Assembly: GCF_031454135.1 (NCBI RefSeq)
Contig: NZ_JAVDQF010000001.1
Location: 1,488,001-1,552,000 of the forward strand
Reading direction: 5' to 3'
Length of the DNA stretch: 64,000 nt
Origin: Arthrobacter russicus
Lineage (GTDB): Bacteria; Actinomycetota; Actinomycetes; Actinomycetales; Micrococcaceae
Below, piece after piece: positions 60,431 to 64,000 of this stretch. The notes under the pieces are model-generated. The model did not search any database and was not told the DNA's origin. It worked only from the letters and a program-made list of their open reading frames with translations. Each line of letters opens with the position of its first letter. The first letter of the stretch is position 1. The translations under genes and the position numbers were made by a program.

Positions 60431-61411
60431 TCAACTGGCTCCGGCGCCGTGAAGCCGGCCGCGTTCGGCCAGCAACGAGTTGACCTCGGCCGACGTCGGC
60501 ATGGCATCCGCGCAGGACAGCCGGGAAGCTACGATCGCGCCCGCTGCGTTCGCGAAATCCAAGGCCCGGCCGAGCGGCCAACCGGAAAGCAGTCCGTGGC
60601 AGAAAGCGCCGCCGAAGGAGTCTCCGGCACCCAAACCGTTCAGCGTCTGCACCGGAACCGGAGCCGAGACCACCCGCTCGGTGGCGGTTTTGGCCAACAC
60701 GCCGTCCGCGCCGAGCTTGACCACGGCGATCTGCACTCCGGCGGCGAGCAAGCGGTCCGCCAATTCGTCCGGAGTCCCCGGGCCTACCGCCACGGTGCAC
60801 TCCTCGACATTTCCGATCGCCACCGTGGCCCGGCCGAGGACCCGGTTGATCTGTTCCCGGGCATCCGCCGCGGAGGGCCAGAACATCGGCCGGTAGTCCA
60901 GGTCGATGATGGTGTGCTGGTCTTCGGCCAGTCCGTCGCGAGGCCGTGCATCCAGTGCGAACAGGTGTGAATCCCGGCTGGGTTCTTGGCAGAGTCCGGT
61001 CACCGTGAACCAGAAGATCCGAGCCGCCCGGACGGCATCGGTGGGAATATGCTGCTTTTCCAACTGCAGATCCGGAGCCGTCGGTTGCCGGTAGAAATAG
61101 AGCGGGAATTCGTCGGGTGGCTTGATGGCGCAAAAGGTGACCGGAGTGGGCCAGCGCGGATCGGTGACGAGGTATTCGTCGGATACGCCGAATTTCCCGA
61201 GTTCCCGGTGCAGGTAGTGTCCGAACGGATCGGCTCCGGTGCCGGTGATCACCGCCGAGGCCCGGCCGTGCCGGGCAGCGGCCACTGCGACATTGCTGGG
61301 CGACCCGCCCAGGTATTTGCCGAAGCTGGACACGTCTTCGAGGTCCACGCCGATGTCATTCGGATAGATGTCGACGCTGATACGACCGATGGTCAGGAGT
61401 TCGTGTGGCAC
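60431..61411 (-). CDS. iolC: 5-dehydro-2-deoxygluconokinase
   Basis: 326 residues from GTG 61411 (VPHELLTIGRISVDIYPNDIG). PfkB sugar kinase with GKYLGGSPSNVAVAAARHG near the N-terminus and the anion-hole/catalytic-base signature LNGLGAGDSFGGAFCHGL. It phosphorylates 2-deoxy-5-keto-gluconate. It leads the catabolic operon. No clear ribosome site precedes the GTG, and a -35 TTGACA at 61447-61442 would place the transcript start near the start codon, so leaderless translation is possible. A start at 61471 would lie inside the operator. Confidence 0.9.
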   Translation of the reverse strand: MPHELLTIGRISVDIYPNDIGVDLEDVSSFGKYLGGSPSNVAVAAARHGRASAVITGTGADPFGHYLHRELGKFGVSDEYLVTDPRWPTPVTFCAIKPPDEFPLYFYRQPTAPDLQLEKQHIPTDAVRAARIFWFTVTGLCQEPSRDSHLFALDARPRDGLAEDQHTIIDLDYRPMFWPSAADAREQINRVLGRATVAIGNVEECTVAVGPGTPDELADRLLAAGVQIAVVKLGADGVLAKTATERVVSAPVPVQTLNGLGAGDSFGGAFCHGLLSGWPLGRALDFANAAGAIVASRLSCADAMPTSAEVNSLLAERGRLHGAGAS

Positions 61412-61435
61412 ACCACATACTTTGCCGCAGAACAC

Positions 61436-61463
61436 ATGTCCTGTCAAAGGTTTGTCAGGACAT
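61436..61463 (-). promoter_or_regulatory. Operator palindrome upstream of iolC
   Basis: A 28-bp inverted repeat with 13-bp arms (one mismatch) centred on two bases: ATGTCCTGTCAAA and TTTGTCAGGACAT. It overlaps a TTGACA -35 on the iolC strand. The half-site ATGTCCTGACAA matches the palindrome at the GntR gene promoter. Confidence 0.65.
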
Positions 61464-61471
61464 ACTGACAT

Positions 61472-62030
61472 CGCTACTTCTCGAAAGTAATCGCCATGCG
61501 CCGCACCCCTCGCCGAGGCAGGCCGATCGACCCGCGGCCGCCATCTGGAAGTCCGCTTTCACATAAAGTTATTTGCGGATTTTCCTACTAACCGCTTGGA
61601 TCTAACGAAAATTTCGTAAGCCTTAAGTATCGTTACCGCTTTGTTATCTTATTTTGAGCAAGCTTCCAGCATTTTTTACTCGAATTGGTATCGTATCAAG
61701 ATCTCATCACCGATCACGGCTCAGACCGTCTGATGATAGACAATTGGGGATTCATTGAAAATGGCAATCGGCTGCGATACGACAAGTACAACTTTGGCGA
61801 CTCTCTGTCGCATTTTCTAAATTTTCCCATCCCGGGTATTTGATTTCGGCGTACTCGTGGACTCCGCCAGGTCATCGTGACCAAAATTTTTAGGCGACTT
61901 TTCCTGGCAAGACAATGGCCATTAGTGCGCCCACTTACCCTCATCTATTAAAGCAGGCGTCGATCGGTGTAATGAGTGAATTTATCATCAACTTTTCAAA
62001 AATATAACTAGTAGAGGGTTGAAACTACCG
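61472..62030. other. AT-rich intergenic segment, probable horizontal insertion boundary
   Basis: About 560 bp of markedly AT-rich DNA between iolC and the phosphodiesterase gene, unlike the rest of the window. It contains an inverted repeat ACGAAA-A-TTTCGT (61605-61617), an open frame that may be a gene remnant (61685-61843), and an AT-rich promoter-like stretch before the phosphodiesterase gene (TATAAC near 62002). No transposase or attachment repeats were found. Confidence 0.6.
61685..61843 (+). pseudogene. Possible C-terminal remnant of an unknown protein
   Basis: The frame upstream of TGA 61841 is open for about 60 codons and reads like ordinary protein, with LITDHGSDRLMIDNWGF, then GNRLRYDKYNFGDSL and a C-terminus NFPIPGI. 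The only starts are a TTG at 61685 and internal ATGs, without ribosome sites. Composition (Trp, Tyr, Phe, Asp, Asn) argues against random DNA, but no family was recognised. It may be the tail of a gene truncated when this segment was acquired. Confidence 0.3.
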
Positions 62031-63896
62031 ATGAAAGCCTACCTACCAAATAAAATTGGCGTTTTTGGACTGACCTGCCTACTCGCTCTGGCTTGGACTC
62101 AGACAGCAGCGGCGGCCACTACCCCAGAGACGGCGCCTCCTCCGCAACAAGCGCAGGCGGCTGGCTGTCCCAGCTGGCAGACACAGTTGAGCGAGCTGAC
62201 AACGGGCGCCATCAAAAACAACGACAAGGTCGTTACAGCCCGGCATCGCGGCGAATTCACCGACTCGATCCCAGAAAACAGCCTCGCCGCATTCGCCGGT
62301 GCCTACCAGAATTGCCGTCCAGCGGTGGAGACTGACGTACGCTCCACGAGCGATGGGAACATGGTCGTCTTCCACGATGCAAACGTCGGCAAGATGCTCG
62401 AACCCGCGTACGATCCAATCAACGATTCCGGTCCGAACGAAAAAATCAACAACCTCAATCTCCTCGACCTTCAAAGTAAACGGTTGGTCGACGTAAATAC
62501 TCGTCAACCAACCGCAGAGCGCGTACCCACCGTGACGCAGATGTTGCAGGACTACCTCGACAAAAACGGCCAATCCCTGATACACCTCGAAATCAAGGAA
62601 GCCGCACTGATCATGCCCGCTGCGAAACTGATCACCGAGATGGACAGAGCAAATCCCGGCAAAAATTTGAAGCAGCGAATCATCGTCAAGTTCAATATGG
62701 CCGAGTATCCAAGCCCGCAAAAGTGGCAGGCTGGGCTATCGGGCGCTGGAGCAGCGACAGACATCATGGGCATGCCCGTCATCACGCCTTTCGCGGCAGA
62801 ACGCATCAAAGACATTTCGCTGCCGAACCCGCCAGATAAAAACTATGTGTCGAATGTAGAAAGGGCCGTGGCCTTGTGGTCCAGCGCTCCTGGCTCGGTG
62901 GCGCCAATCGTCGAAGTCCTGATCAAAGACAGCACCGACTTCGTTAAGACGGAAAGGAAGTCCGGACCGCAGGGACTCTATACGGCACCCGCCAACCTCG
63001 ACTACGGAAATGCCTTGACCGACTCGATGGCCGATATGGTCACCATCGTCAAGCGGTACCAAAAACCCCTTGGCGTCTTCGTACCGGTGCCGGACTACAT
63101 CATGTGGCGGACCGGCGTCGTTACCGGATTCACTGTACCGAACACCTTCGGTGACAAAAAGCCAATGGATGTGGCCACGGCGTTCTTCAACAATACGTCG
63201 TCATGTTGCTACCGGCTCCCGGATCGCCTCGGCGACGTCGGCGCCACACACGAACGTGAAGACCTACGAATGAATCTTTCCTGGAACCGGGATATCGGCG
63301 CCAACATGATCACCGCCGACGACACGGACTCAGTGGACACTTTCTACAGCCGGGACGGGGCTCTGGACACCGCAACCACGCCCTCGGCCAAATCGCCTTC
63401 GCCCCGAATGCAGTCCACACTCTCCTGGCAGCTCGGTTACGTCCCCAACCCCGCCCCGCAAAAGATCAGCCTCAAAGGATGGAACGGGGCTTCCTCAGGT
63501 TTTTGGGGTGGCCAAGTATGCATCTACAACAATCCTTACGGAAATCACTATGCCTGGGTCTACAACTGCAATAACGGCAGCGCTACCGAATCTGGCTACA
63601 GCGATATTCTGACGTCCGAAGTCGTTGGCGACAAGATCCGCATCCGGGATCCGGAAGGAAAATGCCTCAGCGATAGCAGTGAACGCGACGATATCTTCTG
63701 GTCAGACAGTTGCCAAGATTCGTGGTCACTGCTCAGCTACAACAGCAAAGGAAACATCATCAACAAAGAAGGCAAGTACGCTGCTTTCCAGACTGCGAAG
63801 TTGCTTTACAAGGGCCAGCCCTATTCGAAGATCTACTGGGTCTCGAACCCCGAAGACTACGGAACCTGGACACTGTGGAAAATGGATCTGCGCTGA
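62031..63896 (+). CDS. Secreted glycerophosphodiester phosphodiesterase with lectin-like C-terminus
   Basis: 621 residues from ATG 62031; a TTG 12 bases upstream is alternative, and the ribosome site (AGAGGG) is badly spaced for both. Signal peptide MKAYLPNKIGVFGLTCLLALAWTQTAAA. GDPD domain at about 45-400: ARHRGEFTDSIPENSLAAF (catalytic HR), VETDVRSTSDGNMVVFHD (E-x-D and second catalytic His) and HLEIKEA. The last about 150 residues, with GKCLSDSS, WSDSCQDSW and NIINKEGKYAAF, resemble a ricin-B-type carbohydrate-binding domain. It probably cleaves glycerophosphodiesters or teichoic-acid-like polymers outside the cell. Base composition is visibly lower in GC than other genes, so transfer is likely. 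Confidence 0.82.
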   Translation: MKAYLPNKIGVFGLTCLLALAWTQTAAAATTPETAPPPQQAQAAGCPSWQTQLSELTTGAIKNNDKVVTARHRGEFTDSIPENSLAAFAGAYQNCRPAVETDVRSTSDGNMVVFHDANVGKMLEPAYDPINDSGPNEKINNLNLLDLQSKRLVDVNTRQPTAERVPTVTQMLQDYLDKNGQSLIHLEIKEAALIMPAAKLITEMDRANPGKNLKQRIIVKFNMAEYPSPQKWQAGLSGAGAATDIMGMPVITPFAAERIKDISLPNPPDKNYVSNVERAVALWSSAPGSVAPIVEVLIKDSTDFVKTERKSGPQGLYTAPANLDYGNALTDSMADMVTIVKRYQKPLGVFVPVPDYIMWRTGVVTGFTVPNTFGDKKPMDVATAFFNNTSSCCYRLPDRLGDVGATHEREDLRMNLSWNRDIGANMITADDTDSVDTFYSRDGALDTATTPSAKSPSPRMQSTLSWQLGYVPNPAPQKISLKGWNGASSGFWGGQVCIYNNPYGNHYAWVYNCNNGSATESGYSDILTSEVVGDKIRIRDPEGKCLSDSSERDDIFWSDSCQDSWSLLSYNSKGNIINKEGKYAAFQTAKLLYKGQPYSKIYWVSNPEDYGTWTLWKMDLR

Positions 63897-63940
63897 TCAC
63901 CGAAGGCTGACAAGACTCCGCTGAACAAAGTCAGAAACTC

Positions 63941-63976
63941 GGGTAGCCGGGTCCGTCAAGACGGGCCCGGCTACCC
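63941..63976 (+). terminator. Hairpin terminator after the phosphodiesterase gene
   Basis: Arms 63941-63957 and 63960-63976 pair over 17 positions with one G-T wobble and almost no loop, so the apical pairs open. It starts 45 bp after the stop codon. There is no T tract, as for the other long hairpins in this window. Confidence 0.65.
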
Positions 63977-64000
63977 CTGCGCACCTTAAGAGCCGGCGCA

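Noticed and set aside
61714-61944. 76-codon minus-strand frame in the AT-rich segment
   Set aside because: Basic, low-quality translation without a ribosome site. The opposite frame reads more like protein.

Overview
This 64-kb window is high-GC, densely coded chromosomal DNA of an actinobacterium. GAAAGG/AGGAGG ribosome sites, many GTG and TTG starts, class-E-sortase-type LANTG anchors, a purN/DUF6350 pair, an actinobacterial M-box leader and Cgl0158-type inositol genes suggest the Micrococcaceae (Arthrobacter relatives). That placement is inference from gene content. No tRNA, rRNA, insertion sequence, CRISPR array or phage gene was recognised.

Layout. (1) 1-10.0 kb: a cell-wall muropeptide recycling locus with the end of a GH3 glycosidase, an RpiR/MurR regulator, a catalytically dead MurQ paralog, MurQ, an oligopeptide-type ABC importer and a cytosolic beta-lactamase-fold hydrolase. 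(2) 10.0-16.3 kb: housekeeping and envelope genes (purN, DUF6350, DUF805, a mannosyltransferase, a secreted HAD phosphatase, DoxX, a GlsB-type protein with a coupled 39-aa partner, an FMN reductase). (3) 16.5-23.3 kb: a DUF5107/TPR protein, then a two-component system, agmatinase-family enzyme and TPP enzyme in one direction. (4) 23.3-27.3 kb: two exported proteins, including a PepSY protein with an (Ala-Pro)12 tract, and a Tat-exported, sortase-anchored phospholipase C. (5) 27.4-35.0 kb: an NCS1 permease, ureABCFGD and a NiCoT nickel permease. (6) 35.1-41.4 kb: a magnesium operon with an M-box riboswitch, a 16-codon proline-rich upstream ORF, an Nramp-related transporter, a channel-less MgtE sensor and an MgtA ATPase. 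(7) 41.4-44.3 kb: a beta-lactamase with LysR and a cytosolic beta-lactamase-like protein. (8) 44.3-51.4 kb: XRE-cupin/SSS symporter, MbfA-type iron exporter, SRPBCC protein, MarR/MFS efflux. (9) 51.7-61.5 kb: myo-inositol catabolism (GntR regulator, iolB, iolG, iolE, iolD, an aldolase-like protein, iolC), interrupted by a TetR regulator and an internalin-like LRR surface protein. (10) 61.5-64 kb: an AT-rich, probably acquired segment with a secreted glycerophosphodiesterase.

How the parts fit. The urease genes, the nickel permease and the agmatinase/TPP-enzyme operon could form one nitrogen route, in which guanidino compounds release urea and the urease hydrolyses it. The muropeptide genes take up and dismantle wall fragments. 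The two halves of the inositol cluster share a likely operator motif (TGTCCTGACAA) placed over the -35 elements of the GntR gene and of iolC.

The most notable material is the magnesium leader. An M-box aptamer is followed by a short proline-rich ORF with a well-placed ribosome site, and part of that ORF can pair with downstream RNA. This resembles a two-layer magnesium sensor in front of a three-protein Mg module. Also notable are the MurQ pseudoenzyme, unusually long perfect intergenic hairpins, and a triple CTTAAGC direct repeat between the two-component system and an exported protein gene.
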